Shown: positions 29,124 to 40,492, counted from the first letter of the stretch. The stretch is DNA of 64,000 nt from Promicromonospora soli (GCF_014653785.1 NZ_BNAS01000007.1:89123-153122); one strand, 5' to 3'. Numbers and translations: made by a program. The notes: generated from the sequence alone by a model not told the origin.

Positions 29124-29912
29124 CTAGTGGCGGCTGCACGCCATCCAGTCCACCGCGAAGTCCACGAGCGACCGCTGATCCATGAGCCGGGCGGTAGCGG
29201 ACCCCACCGGACCGACAGCGACAGCGCCCGTCTCCTCGAACGCCGCGCCGACCCGGTCGAAGTCCTCCTCGCCCGTGACCAGGTCCGTCCAGGTCACCCA
29301 GCGACTCGCCCCCTCGGCGTCGCGGATCGCCGCGCCCGTCTCAGCCCTCGGCGGTGACGCCTGACGGCTCTCGGCAAGGTGCAGTGACGTGTTGGAGTCA
29401 TGCCCGCAGCCCAGGAGCAGGATCTTGCCGCCAAGTCGGTAGACCACGCCGATCGGTGACCGCTCGCCGTGCGACTCGGTGAGGTCGTGCTCCGCGGTCA
29501 CTTCTCCTGCGCGGGCGCCGAGCGCGGCACAGGACACCTGCGGATGACCACTTCGCAGGGAGCCGGGCCAGGCTCGGACGGCTTCGGGCAGGACACCGAC
29601 CCAGCGGCTGGGCGAACGCGCGGGGTCGAACCCCGGCGTCTCGGACCGGATCACCGGCCACCACTGCTCGGGGACGGGCGGATTCTGCCAGCCTGCGGGG
29701 TCGGTGTTCTCCGACGTGTGCGTCGGGACGACGAGGGTGCCCCCAGGACCCACCGCCGACAGCAAGGCCTCGACGACGGCCTGCACGCCGCCCGCGACGA
29801 AGCCGAGGCTCTTCACGGACGCGTGCACCAGGAGCACGTCACCCGGCACCACGCCCAGTGCACGCAGGTCGCCCGTCAGTGTGGCCGCGGTGTGCGGCTG
29901 AGCTTGATCCAT
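29124..29912 (-). CDS. Aminoglycoside 3-N-acetyltransferase-family protein
   Basis: This 262-residue protein has the length and the N-terminal signature of the AAC(3) family (LLVHASVKSLGFVAGG, then GPGGTLVVPTHT), and the conserved HGERSPIG segment. Family members acetylate the 3-amino group of aminoglycosides using acetyl-CoA, but many chromosomal members have other or unknown substrates, so resistance is not established. The ATG at 29912 begins the conserved region; the frame upstream to 30068 is unconserved. Confidence 0.85.
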   Translation of the reverse strand: MDQAQPHTAATLTGDLRALGVVPGDVLLVHASVKSLGFVAGGVQAVVEALLSAVGPGGTLVVPTHTSENTDPAGWQNPPVPEQWWPVIRSETPGFDPARSPSRWVGVLPEAVRAWPGSLRSGHPQVSCAALGARAGEVTAEHDLTESHGERSPIGVVYRLGGKILLLGCGHDSNTSLHLAESRQASPPRAETGAAIRDAEGASRWVTWTDLVTGEEDFDRVGAAFEETGAVAVGPVGSATARLMDQRSLVDFAVDWMACSRH

Positions 29913-29997
29913 CGGGTCAACGTAGTTCCGAGCAGGAGTTGCGCGCACAGGAAATCCTGAATGCCTGCGCGCGGTGCTGGCGGCCAGGACGACTCCC

Positions 29998-30429
29998 TCA
30001 GTCGAGGCAGAACTCGTTGCCCTCGATGTCTTGCATCGTGATGCACGACTCGTTCTCGTCGTCGGCAACCTGCGTCAGCACGTGGGTCGCGCCCAGGGCG
30101 AGCAGCCGGTCGCACTCGGCCTGCAGTGTCGCGAGGCGCTCCTCACCCACGAGTCCTGCGCCGGCACGCACGTCGAGATGCACCCGATTCTTGACGACCT
30201 TGCCTTCTGGAACGCGCTGGAAGTACAGGCGCGGGCCCACCCCTGTTGGATCGATGCAGGCGCACCATGAACCCTGGTCCTCGGGCAGCTGCGAGCGATC
30301 GAAGTCGTCCCACGTCGCAAACCCCTCCAGGGGCGGTATGACGTACCCGAGCACTTCGCACCAGAAGCGAGCGACGCGCTCAGGGTCTGCGCAGTCGAAG
30401 GTGACCTGGAACTTTTGGACCGATGTCAT
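29998..30429 (-). CDS. VOC-superfamily (glyoxalase-like) protein
   Basis: This 143-residue protein has the paired beta-alpha-beta-beta-beta units of the vicinal oxygen chelate fold. It begins QVTFDCADPERVARFWCEVLGY and ends QDIEGNEFCLD, which is typical of the actinobacterial glyoxalase-like group. No substrate can be assigned. It stands alone between AAC(3) and the GNAT gene, all on the minus strand. Confidence 0.85.
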   Translation of the reverse strand: MTSVQKFQVTFDCADPERVARFWCEVLGYVIPPLEGFATWDDFDRSQLPEDQGSWCACIDPTGVGPRLYFQRVPEGKVVKNRVHLDVRAGAGLVGEERLATLQAECDRLLALGATHVLTQVADDENESCITMQDIEGNEFCLD

Positions 30430-30478
30430 CGGTCAACCATAGTGGCGCGTGCCTTTCACCCGGACCCGGTCGGAGGCG

Positions 30479-31120
30479 CTACGCGAGCTCTGCGTGCTCC
30501 CGGTCGAGGATCGCGTAGACCACCTCGTTGGACCACGCGCCGTCTCGGAGGTCGTTCTCCAGGAGGCGGGCCTCCTGGCGCATGCCCAGCCGCTCGACCA
30601 CGCGGACCGAGGCGACGTTGTCCTCGTCGATACGCGCGAACACCCGGTGGAAGCCGTACGCGGAGAACGCGAGCCCGAGGGTGGCGCGGGCGGCCTCCGT
30701 GGCCAGGCCGAGGCCGCCGACGTCGGGATGCACCGCATAGCCGATCTCGGCCTGCTGTGGGCCCGCCGCCCACTTGAGCAGCGTCTCGCCGATGACGTCG
30801 CCGTCCAGCTCGACGGCCAGCACCAGGACGTCGCCGACCTCCTCGAAGGGGGCGCTCGACCACGTGCGGAGCTTCAGGTCCGCCGTCGCCCTGTCCCACG
30901 GCGGCTGGTACATGTACCGCACCACGTCGGGGCGCGAACGCCAGGCGAAGAACGCCTCGGCGTCGTCGGACGCGACCGGGCGGAGCGCGAGGCGCTCGGT
31001 GGCCACGGGCCAACCGAGGGCTCGGCGCGGGGCGGGCGTGGCGGGCTGAAGGGGGGAGCCGGGCGCGGCCGGAACGGAGCCGGACGTAGCGGCTCCGGAG
31101 GCCGGAACGGAAGTGGGCAC
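30479..31120 (-). CDS. GNAT-family N-acetyltransferase (RimJ/RimL type)
   Basis: The conserved domain begins at TERLALRPVASDDAEAFFAWRSRPDV and includes the acetyl-CoA loop (GYAVHPDVGGLGLATEAARA) and the C-terminal ASVRVVERLGMRQEA motif, all typical of RimJ/RimL-like acetyltransferases. The start is uncertain. The GTG at 31120 gives 213 residues with a Ser/Ala/Pro-rich lead; a GTG at 31006 would give 175 residues beginning at the domain. Substrate unknown. Confidence 0.82.
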   Translation of the reverse strand: MPTSVPASGAATSGSVPAAPGSPLQPATPAPRRALGWPVATERLALRPVASDDAEAFFAWRSRPDVVRYMYQPPWDRATADLKLRTWSSAPFEEVGDVLVLAVELDGDVIGETLLKWAAGPQQAEIGYAVHPDVGGLGLATEAARATLGLAFSAYGFHRVFARIDEDNVASVRVVERLGMRQEARLLENDLRDGAWSNEVVYAILDREHAELA

Positions 31121-31215
31121 GTTCCGACCGTAGCGCTCGGCCGGTGGAACGCCATCGGAATTGCCGGGGAATGCCCGGGTATTGCTGGAAAACGGTAAAC
31201 CTCGCTGCCAAGCGG

Positions 31216-31836
31216 TCAGCGCGCCTCGAACGCCACGCTCTCCCAGCCGGCCGGCACGTCGCGGGGCTGCCACGACAGGTCGGGCGTCCAGTCGGCCCAG
31301 GCCTTGTCCCACCAGTGCTCACCGGCGTCGAGCAGCCCGGCGATCCGGCGGCCCTCCGCGCGGATCTGGTCCATGCGCCCGGGATAGCGCGCCGGCCCCG
31401 TCTCCTCGAACTCGACGACGTCCTTGAACTCGTAGGTCTCGGCGTCGGCCGCCCACCAGACGTCCAGCTCGTGGTCCAGCGTGTCGAACCCGATGGCCGT
31501 GCGCCGAGGGGCGTCCTCGAGGTTGAAGTACCAGCCCTGGAACGCACGCTCCGGGCCGTCCCAGAACAGGAAGAGCGAGTGCTCCACCCCGGTCCAGTGC
31601 AGCTCGAGGCGCCCGTGGCCGCGCCAGTAGGTGCTGCCCGCGAGCTTCCACGGGTGCTCCCCCACGGGGAACGCGCCCGCCTGCGGATACACCATCGGCG
31701 TGCCGCCGGGCGTGTAGGTGACCAGCAGGTCGCCGTCGTCCTGGACGCAGACCTGTGGGATGGCTATCCACGGCTCGCCCCGCATGATCTCGCGGCGCAC
31801 CACCGTCTGGCCGGGCTGAAACAGGTGAGACGTCAT
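31216..31836 (-). CDS. DUF402 domain protein
   Basis: This 206-residue protein has the DUF402 core (GWYFNLEDAPRRTAIGFDTLDHELDVWW...YEFKDVVEFEE) with the conserved acidic residues that bind metal in nucleoside phosphatases of this family. A nucleotide phosphatase role is possible but unproven. The ATG at 31836 is preferred to a GTG three codons upstream. It overlaps nothing and ends 24 bp before the NagA gene start side. Confidence 0.8.
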   Translation of the reverse strand: MTSHLFQPGQTVVRREIMRGEPWIAIPQVCVQDDGDLLVTYTPGGTPMVYPQAGAFPVGEHPWKLAGSTYWRGHGRLELHWTGVEHSLFLFWDGPERAFQGWYFNLEDAPRRTAIGFDTLDHELDVWWAADAETYEFKDVVEFEETGPARYPGRMDQIRAEGRRIAGLLDAGEHWWDKAWADWTPDLSWQPRDVPAGWESVAFEAR

Positions 31837-31860
31837 GCCCGGCACGTTAACAGCGGCCGG

Positions 31861-33105
31861 TTACGCGCCGGCGACATCGACGTCAACACCGTGGCGCAGC
31901 ACACGGAGGGGCCGCAGGCCGGCGTCGGTCACGAGGACGTCGGCGCGGGCACCGGGCTCCAGGCACCCGACCTCACCGGCCAGCCCGAGGACGCCGGCGG
32001 GCACGGACGTCGCGGACCGTACGGCGTCGACCAGGGGCACGCCTCCGGTCACGGCCAGCCGCACGACGTCGATGAGGTGGGCAGTGCCGCCCGCGATCGG
32101 CCCCTCCCCCTCGTCGGACGTGTCACTGGTGGCGACCCGCGCGACGCCGTCGTGCACCACCACCGACATCGGCCCCAGGTCGTAGCGGCCGTCGGCCATG
32201 CCGGCCGCCGCCATCGCGTCGGTTACCAGCATCACCTGGCCCGAGCCCACCATGTCGAACACCGAGCGGACGGTCGCCGGGTCGAGGTGTACGCCGTCGC
32301 CGATGAGCTCCACAACCATGTCGCCGCGTGCCGCCGCGGCCAGGCACGCCGCGATGGGGCCCGGCTGGCGGTGGTGCAGGGGACGCATGCCGTTGAACAG
32401 GTGCGTGGCCGTCATCGGCCCGAGCCCACCACCCGCGACGGCCAGCGCCGCGGCGACCTGCTCTATCAGCGCCTCGGCCTGCTCGGTGCTGCCGTCGGTG
32501 TGGCCCAGGGAGGGCAGCACGCCCGCCTCGACCAGCGCCTCGGCGACGCCGCCGGGGCCGGTCACGCCGGGCACCTCCGGGGCGATGGTCATGGTGCGCA
32601 GGAACCCGCGGGCGGCCTTCGCCAGGTCCCGGACCAGCTCGGCGCTGCCTTCTTGCAGGTCAGCCGGGTTGTGTGCGCCGCGGCGACGGTACGAGAGGAA
32701 CGGCCCTTCCGCGTGCAGGCCCTCGATCTCCCCGGCCACGGCAAGCTCGGCCAGCACCGCCGCACGGTCCAGGAGGACCTCCGGCTGGGCCGTCACGAGC
32801 GACGCGAGCAGGGTGGTGGTGCCGTGGCGGCGGTGCTCCAGCACACCGGCCAGCGCCTCCGCAGCCGAACCAACGTCCGGGAACGAAGCTCCACCCCCGC
32901 CGTGGTTGTGCAGGTCCACCAGACCCGGCAGCACGTACGTCTCGGGAGCGGGTGGCACCTGCTCGACCGCAGGGCCGTGACCGGCCGCGACGGCGTCGGG
33001 CACCGAACCCGCGAAAGCGACGCGTCCGCCCGAGATGACGACGACGCCGTCGTCCACCACCGAGGTGGTCTGCACCAGGCGACCGCGCACCACGGAATCA
33101 GTCAT
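31861..33105 (-). CDS. nagA: N-acetylglucosamine-6-phosphate deacetylase
   Basis: This 414-residue amidohydrolase removes acetate from N-acetylglucosamine 6-phosphate. The metal site is visible as H66/H68 in DLHNHGG, E133 in HAEGPF, H201 in SLGHTDGS and H235 in ATHLFNGM; the catalytic aspartate is D296 in LVTDAMAAAG. The ATG at 33105 follows GGCAGGA; the longer frame from 33237 has no conserved residues. It is divergent from the reductase/GH42 unit across a region with two operator-like sites, so it may share their control. Confidence 0.9.
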   Translation of the reverse strand: MTDSVVRGRLVQTTSVVDDGVVVISGGRVAFAGSVPDAVAAGHGPAVEQVPPAPETYVLPGLVDLHNHGGGGASFPDVGSAAEALAGVLEHRRHGTTTLLASLVTAQPEVLLDRAAVLAELAVAGEIEGLHAEGPFLSYRRRGAHNPADLQEGSAELVRDLAKAARGFLRTMTIAPEVPGVTGPGGVAEALVEAGVLPSLGHTDGSTEQAEALIEQVAAALAVAGGGLGPMTATHLFNGMRPLHHRQPGPIAACLAAAARGDMVVELIGDGVHLDPATVRSVFDMVGSGQVMLVTDAMAAAGMADGRYDLGPMSVVVHDGVARVATSDTSDEGEGPIAGGTAHLIDVVRLAVTGGVPLVDAVRSATSVPAGVLGLAGEVGCLEPGARADVLVTDAGLRPLRVLRHGVDVDVAGA

Positions 33106-33399
33106 GCGGACATCCTGCCAGGGGGCGTGCCCAGGTTCCGCCTCCGCGCGGGACAGCGCTTGACGCGCAGATCGTTGACACGCTCCCAGGGAATCCGCAC
33201 TGGACGCGCAATCGCTTCGACTTGACGACTCGTGCACAGGGACCGATGTAACCAGGGCCGATGTTCGTCTCGAGGTGCTTCCCAGGCCGGCGCCAGCCTT
33301 GACAGGCTTCTTTCCGCCTGGCGATGATGACAGCTATCATCGAAGCGCTTCGCACAGCGGCGAGGACGTTCAGGAACCACGTCAAGGAAGATGTGATTG
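33106..33399. promoter_or_regulatory. Divergent control region of nagA and the reductase/GH42 unit
   Basis: This 294-bp region contains a degenerate operator GCAATCGCTTCGAC (33208-33221), a plus-strand promoter TTGACA (33299-33304) with an 18-bp spacer and GATGAT (33323-33328), the inverted repeat GATGAT-N7-ATCATC (33323-33341) and a good operator TCGAAGCGCTTCGC (33340-33353) just downstream of the -10 box. Confidence 0.6.
33340..33353. promoter_or_regulatory. LacI-type operator of the reductase/GH42 unit
   Basis: TCGAAGCGCTTCGC keeps the 12-bp core CGAAGCGCTTCG fully. It lies where transcription from the TTGACA/GATGAT promoter should start, as at the other sites of the set. Confidence 0.7.
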
Positions 33400-34377
33400 A
33401 TGTATCAGCGGCGGGCTGAAGGGATGAGCGCCGCCATCGCCGACCAGGCGCTGGGGACCACCGGGCTGCGCGTGCCCTCCGTCGTCCTCGGGACGTCCGG
33501 TATCGGTCGCCAGCTCGACGCCCCCGGTGCGGCCGCCGTGCTGCGCGCCGCCGCCTCCTCCGGGTGGCGCACGTGGGACACGAGCAACGAGTACGGCGAC
33601 GCCGAGGCGTTCATCGGCTCTGCCCTCGCCGGCCTCGACGGCGTCGCCGACACCGCCGGCACCACTGGCACCGTGCAGGTGTTCACCAAGGTCGACCCGG
33701 CGCCGGGCTCCAGCGACTTCTCGGGCGCCCGCGTGCGCGCGTCGGTCGCCGAGTCCCTCGGGCGCCTGGGCCGCGACCGGCTGCCGCTGGTGCACTTCCA
33801 CGATCCGGAGCGCATGACGTTCGCCGACGCCATGGCGCCTGACGGGCCCGTCCGGGCGCTGCTGGAGCTGCGCGAGGCGGGCACCATCGAGCACCTCGGG
33901 GTCGCCGGCGGACCGATCGGGCTCCTGCGGCAGTACGTCCGCACCGGCGAGTTCGAGGCGGTCGTGACACACAACCGCCTCACGCTCCTGGACCGGTCGG
34001 CCGAGACGCTGCTGGACGACTGCGCAGACCTCGGCGTGGGCGTCCTCAACGCCGCCCCGTTCGGCGGGGGCGCCCTCGCCGACGACGACGGACCGGTGCG
34101 CCGCTACCACTACCGCGACGTCGACGCCGTCCAGCAGGACGCGGTGCTGCGGATCCGTGCGATCGCCCGCGCCGCCGGGATCCCTGTCGGTGCGCTCGCC
34201 CTGCGAGCCGCAAACCGCGACCCGCGGGTCGCGGGGACGATCGTCGGCGTGACGAGCACTGCCCAGCTCACCCAGGTCACCGCCTGGGCCGATGCCGACG
34301 TGCCGGACGGCGTCTGGCCGGAGCTCGACGCCGTCCTGCCCGACCCTGCCCACTGGGCCGGGGAGCTCGGCCGCTAG
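33400..34377 (+). CDS. Aldo/keto reductase (D-threo-aldose dehydrogenase-like)
   Basis: This 325-residue protein has the aldo/keto reductase tetrad: aspartate and tyrosine in TWDTSNEYGD, lysine in VFTKVDP and histidine in LVHFHDPE. The overall pattern is that of L-fucose/D-threo-aldose 1-dehydrogenases, which oxidise free aldoses to lactones with NAD(P). The ATG at 33400 has AAGGA 11 bp upstream; an ATG at 33424 is the alternative. It precedes the GH42 gene by 60 bp and probably processes sugars released by it. Confidence 0.85.
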   Translation: MYQRRAEGMSAAIADQALGTTGLRVPSVVLGTSGIGRQLDAPGAAAVLRAAASSGWRTWDTSNEYGDAEAFIGSALAGLDGVADTAGTTGTVQVFTKVDPAPGSSDFSGARVRASVAESLGRLGRDRLPLVHFHDPERMTFADAMAPDGPVRALLELREAGTIEHLGVAGGPIGLLRQYVRTGEFEAVVTHNRLTLLDRSAETLLDDCADLGVGVLNAAPFGGGALADDDGPVRRYHYRDVDAVQQDAVLRIRAIARAAGIPVGALALRAANRDPRVAGTIVGVTSTAQLTQVTAWADADVPDGVWPELDAVLPDPAHWAGELGR

Positions 34378-34437
34378 CGGCTGCTGCCGGCCCTTCGCTC
34401 CACCGCCCCACCCTCTCCACCGACCCGAGGACGATCC

Positions 34438-36465
34438 ATGACGGTTCCCTTCGCCCCTGCCCGCCTCCTCTTCGGCGGCGACTACAACCCCGAGCAGTGG
34501 CCGCGCGACGTCTGGGCCGAGGACATGGCGCTCATGCGCCGGGCAGGCGTGAACACGGTGACGATCGGCGTGTTCTCGTGGGCCACGCTCGAGCCCCGCG
34601 AGGGGGAGTTCGAGCCCGGCTGGCTGGACGACGTCGTCGCGCTCCTCGACGCCCACGAGATCGGCTTCTTCCTCGCGACGCCCACCGCCTCCCCGCCGCC
34701 GTGGTTCACCCGGGCGTACCCGGACGCGATGCCGGTACGGGCCGACGGCGCCCGCCTGTGGCACGGCTCGCGCGACACGTACGCGATCAGCGCCCCCGCC
34801 TACCGCGACGCCGCGCGGCGGGTCGCGCGGTTCCTCGCCGAGCGGTACGGCGCCCACCCGCGCCTGCGGGGCTGGCACGTGCACAACGAGTACGGCTCGG
34901 TCGACCACGGCCCGCACGCGGCAGCCGCCTTCCGGCGCTGGCTCCGAGACCGGCACGGCTCGCTCGAAGCGCTGAACGACGCCTGGTACACGGCGTTCTG
35001 GTCCCAGCGGTACGACGACTGGGACGAGATCGAGCCGCCGCGCGCGACGCAGTACCTGGCCAACCCGGCCCACGCGGTGGACTTCAAGCGCTTCTGCTCC
35101 GACGAGATGCTCGCGGCCTTCACCGAGCAGCGCGACGAGATCCGCGGGGCCGGCTCGACCGCGCCGGTCACGACGAACTTCATGCATCCCACCTGGGACC
35201 ACCTCAACCAGTGGGACTGGCGCGAGCACCTGGACGTGGTCTCCGTCGACCACTATCTCGACACGGCCGGCCCGGACGGCGAGGCCCACGCCGCGTACGC
35301 CGCCGACCTGACCCGCTCGTGGGGCGGCGGACCCTGGCTGGTCATGGAGCAGGCCGCCGCCGGCATCCGGGACGGCGCGCGGCATGCCTTCAAGGACCCC
35401 GATCGCGTGATCCGCAACTCCCTGGGATACGTCGCCCGGGGTTCCCAGAGCGCGCTGTTCTTCCAGTGGCGGGCGTCAGCCGGCGGCTCCGAGACGTGGC
35501 ACAGCGCGATGGTGCCGCACGCGGGCCCGCGGAGCCGGACGTTCGAGGGCGTCGTCGAGCTCGGCGCGCTCCTCGGCCGCCTCCATGAGATCGCGGCACC
35601 GCCCGCCGACGGACCGGTCGTCGAGTCCGACGTCGCGGTCCTGTGGGACGCCAACGGCCGGTGGTCGCTCCAGACGCCGCACCTCCCGCACGACGACCTC
35701 GACTACACGAGCGAGGTTCGTGCGGCGCACCGCGCCCTGTGGCGCGCCGGGGCCGCCGTCGACTTCGTGCGCCCCGGCGCCGACGTCGCCCGCTACCGGG
35801 TGCTGTTCGTGCCGACCCTGATGGCGATGGACGCCGACACCGTCGCGTGGCTGACCCGGTACGTCGAGGCGGGCGGGCACCTCGTCGTCGAGCGGTTCAC
35901 CGGCGTCGCGGACGAGCACCAGCGGGTCGTGCCGGGCGGCTATCCGGGCCGGCTGCGGGACCTCCTGGGCGTCCGGGTCACCGAGCACGTCCCGCTCGTG
36001 CCGGACGAGACCCAGGAGCTCAGCGACGGGTCGATCGTCGACCAGTGGACCGAGCGGATGGACCCGCCCGAGGCGGACGTCGTCGCCACCTACGCCGAGG
36101 GCACCCTCGCCGGCTTGCCCGCCGTCACCCGCCGTCGCGTCGGCGACGGCAGCGCCACGTACGTCTCGACGCGGATGGTGCAGGCGTCGTGGGACGTGTT
36201 CGTCGCAGCGCTGCTCGCGGAGCATGGTGTGCGCCCGGTCGTCCCCGAGGCGGTCGGCACCGGGCTCGAGGCGATCCGCCGCCGCGGCGCAGGGGCAACG
36301 TACCTCTTCCTGCTGAACCACGGTGAGCGGAAGCTCCGGGTGGCCGGCCCGGGGCACGACCTCGTCACCGACGCCGCGACGGACCACGGGATCGTCGTGG
36401 CCCCGGGCGGCTACGCCGTGGTCCGCGAAGGCGCGGACGCCGCGTGGTCGGTGACCCCGCTATAG
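34438..36465 (+). CDS. GH42 beta-galactosidase
   Basis: This 675-residue protein has the GH42 layout: a catalytic barrel with acid/base E151 (WHVHNEYG) and nucleophile E304 (WLVMEQAAAG), followed by a trimerisation domain (about 395-610) and a short beta-sandwich tail. The N-terminal FGGDYNPEQWP is diagnostic. It has no signal peptide, so it acts on imported galactosides. With GH31 and GH1/GH3 enzymes it would allow full breakdown of galactosylated xyloglucan oligosaccharides. Confidence 0.93.
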   Translation: MTVPFAPARLLFGGDYNPEQWPRDVWAEDMALMRRAGVNTVTIGVFSWATLEPREGEFEPGWLDDVVALLDAHEIGFFLATPTASPPPWFTRAYPDAMPVRADGARLWHGSRDTYAISAPAYRDAARRVARFLAERYGAHPRLRGWHVHNEYGSVDHGPHAAAAFRRWLRDRHGSLEALNDAWYTAFWSQRYDDWDEIEPPRATQYLANPAHAVDFKRFCSDEMLAAFTEQRDEIRGAGSTAPVTTNFMHPTWDHLNQWDWREHLDVVSVDHYLDTAGPDGEAHAAYAADLTRSWGGGPWLVMEQAAAGIRDGARHAFKDPDRVIRNSLGYVARGSQSALFFQWRASAGGSETWHSAMVPHAGPRSRTFEGVVELGALLGRLHEIAAPPADGPVVESDVAVLWDANGRWSLQTPHLPHDDLDYTSEVRAAHRALWRAGAAVDFVRPGADVARYRVLFVPTLMAMDADTVAWLTRYVEAGGHLVVERFTGVADEHQRVVPGGYPGRLRDLLGVRVTEHVPLVPDETQELSDGSIVDQWTERMDPPEADVVATYAEGTLAGLPAVTRRRVGDGSATYVSTRMVQASWDVFVAALLAEHGVRPVVPEAVGTGLEAIRRRGAGATYLFLLNHGERKLRVAGPGHDLVTDAATDHGIVVAPGGYAVVREGADAAWSVTPL

Positions 36466-36471
36466 CCATCA

Positions 36472-36542
36472 CCTTTGTTGTGGGCGCGATCGTTGCGCCT
36501 ACCTGCCCGATTTAGGCGCAACGATCGCGCCCACAGCAAAGG
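36472..36542. repeat. Long inverted repeat (family A), probable bidirectional terminator
   Basis: Arms of 30 bp (36472-36501 and 36513-36542) match with one mismatch around an 11-nt loop; the arm core is TTGTGGGCGCGATCGTTGCG. It lies 6 bp past the GH42 stop and 1 bp from the stop of the convergent nucS. A degenerate copy with the same arm sequence is found at 49533-49602. Confidence 0.7.
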
Positions 36543-36543
36543 A

Positions 36544-37239
36544 TCAGAAGAGGCGGGACGTCGGGTCGTCCGCGCCGCGCATCGCGTCGTAGTCCAGGAG
36601 GAGGGTCGCGATCCCGCGGTCCTTGGCGAGCACGCGCGCCTGCGGCTTGATCTCCTGGGCGGCGTACACGCCGCGGACCGGGGCCAGCAGCGGGTCCCGG
36701 TTCAGCAGGTCCAGGTACCGCGTGAGCTGCTCGACGCCGTCGATGTCGCCGCGGCGCTTGATCTCGACGGCTACCGTCGAGCCCGAGCCGTCGCGCGCGA
36801 GGATGTCCACCGGACCGATGGCAGTGGGGTACTCACGGCGGACCAGGGTGTGCCCGTCGCCCAGCAGGACTATCTGCTCGGCGAGCAGCTCCTGCAGGTG
36901 CGCCTCCACGCCGTCCTTCACGAGGCCCGGGTCGATGCCCAGGTCGTGGGCGGAGTCGTGGTGCACGGTGAACAGCTCGACCTCGAGCCGGTCGTCGGAC
37001 TTGGCGTGCTGGACGGTCCACACCTCGGTGACGCCGCGCTCCGCAGCCTCCTCGGACGGCTCTCGCACCGTGAGCGTGCACGGGGGGCTCATCCAGTTCA
37101 GCGGCTTGTACGACCCGCCGTCGGAGTGGATCAGCACGCTACCGTCGGCCTTGACGACGAGAAGCCGCGTCGCAGGCGGCAGCATCGCGGTCAGGCGGCC
37201 CGTGTAGAGGGCGGAGCAGTCGGCCACGACCAGCCGCAT
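36544..37239 (-). CDS. nucS: Endonuclease NucS (mismatch-specific)
   Basis: This 231-residue protein is the actinobacterial and archaeal mismatch endonuclease that replaces MutS/MutL repair. The nuclease centre is D145 in [10 protein letters not shown]159 and K161 in [10 protein letters not shown]. The final TSRLF is the sliding-clamp binding tail. The ATG at 37239 shares a base with the DUF2550 stop (TGATG), so it is the last gene of the ATP synthase block. Confidence 0.94.
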   Translation of the reverse strand: MRLVVADCSALYTGRLTAMLPPATRLLVVKADGSVLIHSDGGSYKPLNWMSPPCTLTVREPSEEAAERGVTEVWTVQHAKSDDRLEVELFTVHHDSAHDLGIDPGLVKDGVEAHLQELLAEQIVLLGDGHTLVRREYPTAIGPVDILARDGSGSTVAVEIKRRGDIDGVEQLTRYLDLLNRDPLLAPVRGVYAAQEIKPQARVLAKDRGIATLLLDYDAMRGADDPTSRLF

Positions 37240-37664
37240 CAGAGAACCAGATCCTGTCGTCCGGGAGGGGCGGCCTCCAGCCAGGAGGCGAGGCCGAAGT
37301 AGTCGCCGGCGGCGAGATCGAGCTCGAAGTCGAGCCCGTCGTACCGGCACTGCACGAGGTAGTGGTCACCCTGACCACGCTCGTCCGGGTCCAGCGGGAT
37401 GCGGCCCGTCACGGTGAGCCGCTCCCGGTACCAGGTGCGGGCCGGACGGGGTGACAGCGACCAGCACCGCCACCACTCGATCCGGCCCACCGCATACTGG
37501 GCGATGCCCGGCGTCCAGGAACCCTCTGGGTTACCGGTCGCCCGGGCATTGCAGTCGAACGAACCGACCCTGTGGGACAGGGTCCGCAGGCGCGAGATGC
37601 CCACTGCGAGCACCAGCGCGAGCACGCCGAGCACCGCTATCGCGATCCATATGACGCCCGGCAC
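37239..37664 (-). CDS. DUF2550 membrane-anchored protein
   Basis: This 141-residue protein has one N-terminal membrane helix ([19 protein letters not shown]) and a cytoplasmic domain with conserved tryptophans ([10 protein letters not shown]). DUF2550 proteins sit between atpC and nucS in many actinobacteria; function unknown. It starts 12 bp after atpC ends. Confidence 0.85.
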   Translation of the reverse strand: MPGVIWIAIAVLGVLALVLAVGISRLRTLSHRVGSFDCNARATGNPEGSWTPGIAQYAVGRIEWWRCWSLSPRPARTWYRERLTVTGRIPLDPDERGQGDHYLVQCRYDGLDFELDLAAGDYFGLASWLEAAPPGRQDLVL

Positions 37665-37676
37665 CCGCGTTCTCCC

Positions 37677-37937
37677 TCAGACCAGGGAGATCTCGTCGAC
37701 CACAAGGGTGACGAGGTTGTTGTCCACGGACACGAAACCGCCGGTGACTCGCGCCTCCAGGGCCGGGCCCGACGTCGTCTCCACCTTGATCGTGCCCGGG
37801 CGAAGCACGGCCAGCAGCGGCGTGTGGTTCGCCAGGATGCCGATCTGGCCGTCCACGGACGGCGCGCTCACCTGGCTCGCCGCACCGCTCCAGACCTTAC
37901 GGTCCCGGGACACGAGGTCCACGCTCAGCTCTGCCAC
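37677..37937 (-). CDS. atpC: ATP synthase F1 epsilon subunit
   Basis: This 86-residue protein is the short actinobacterial epsilon form: it has the beta-sandwich domain (DGQIGILANHTPLLAVLRPG) but lacks most of the C-terminal helical hairpin found in other bacteria. It is part of the central stalk. It ends the atpBEFHAGDC series, 109 bp after atpD. Confidence 0.94.
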   Translation of the reverse strand: MAELSVDLVSRDRKVWSGAASQVSAPSVDGQIGILANHTPLLAVLRPGTIKVETTSGPALEARVTGGFVSVDNNLVTLVVDEISLV

Positions 37938-38046
37938 GAGAGCTCCTTCCGATGTAGCGGGCGCGATGCCGCCCCTTGCGGGTTGCCTGATTCTGGCATG
38001 CCCAGAGGGGCGGCATCACGTACGGGGGACGTACGAGGCCTCGATA

Positions 38047-40492
<2,446 letters not shown>

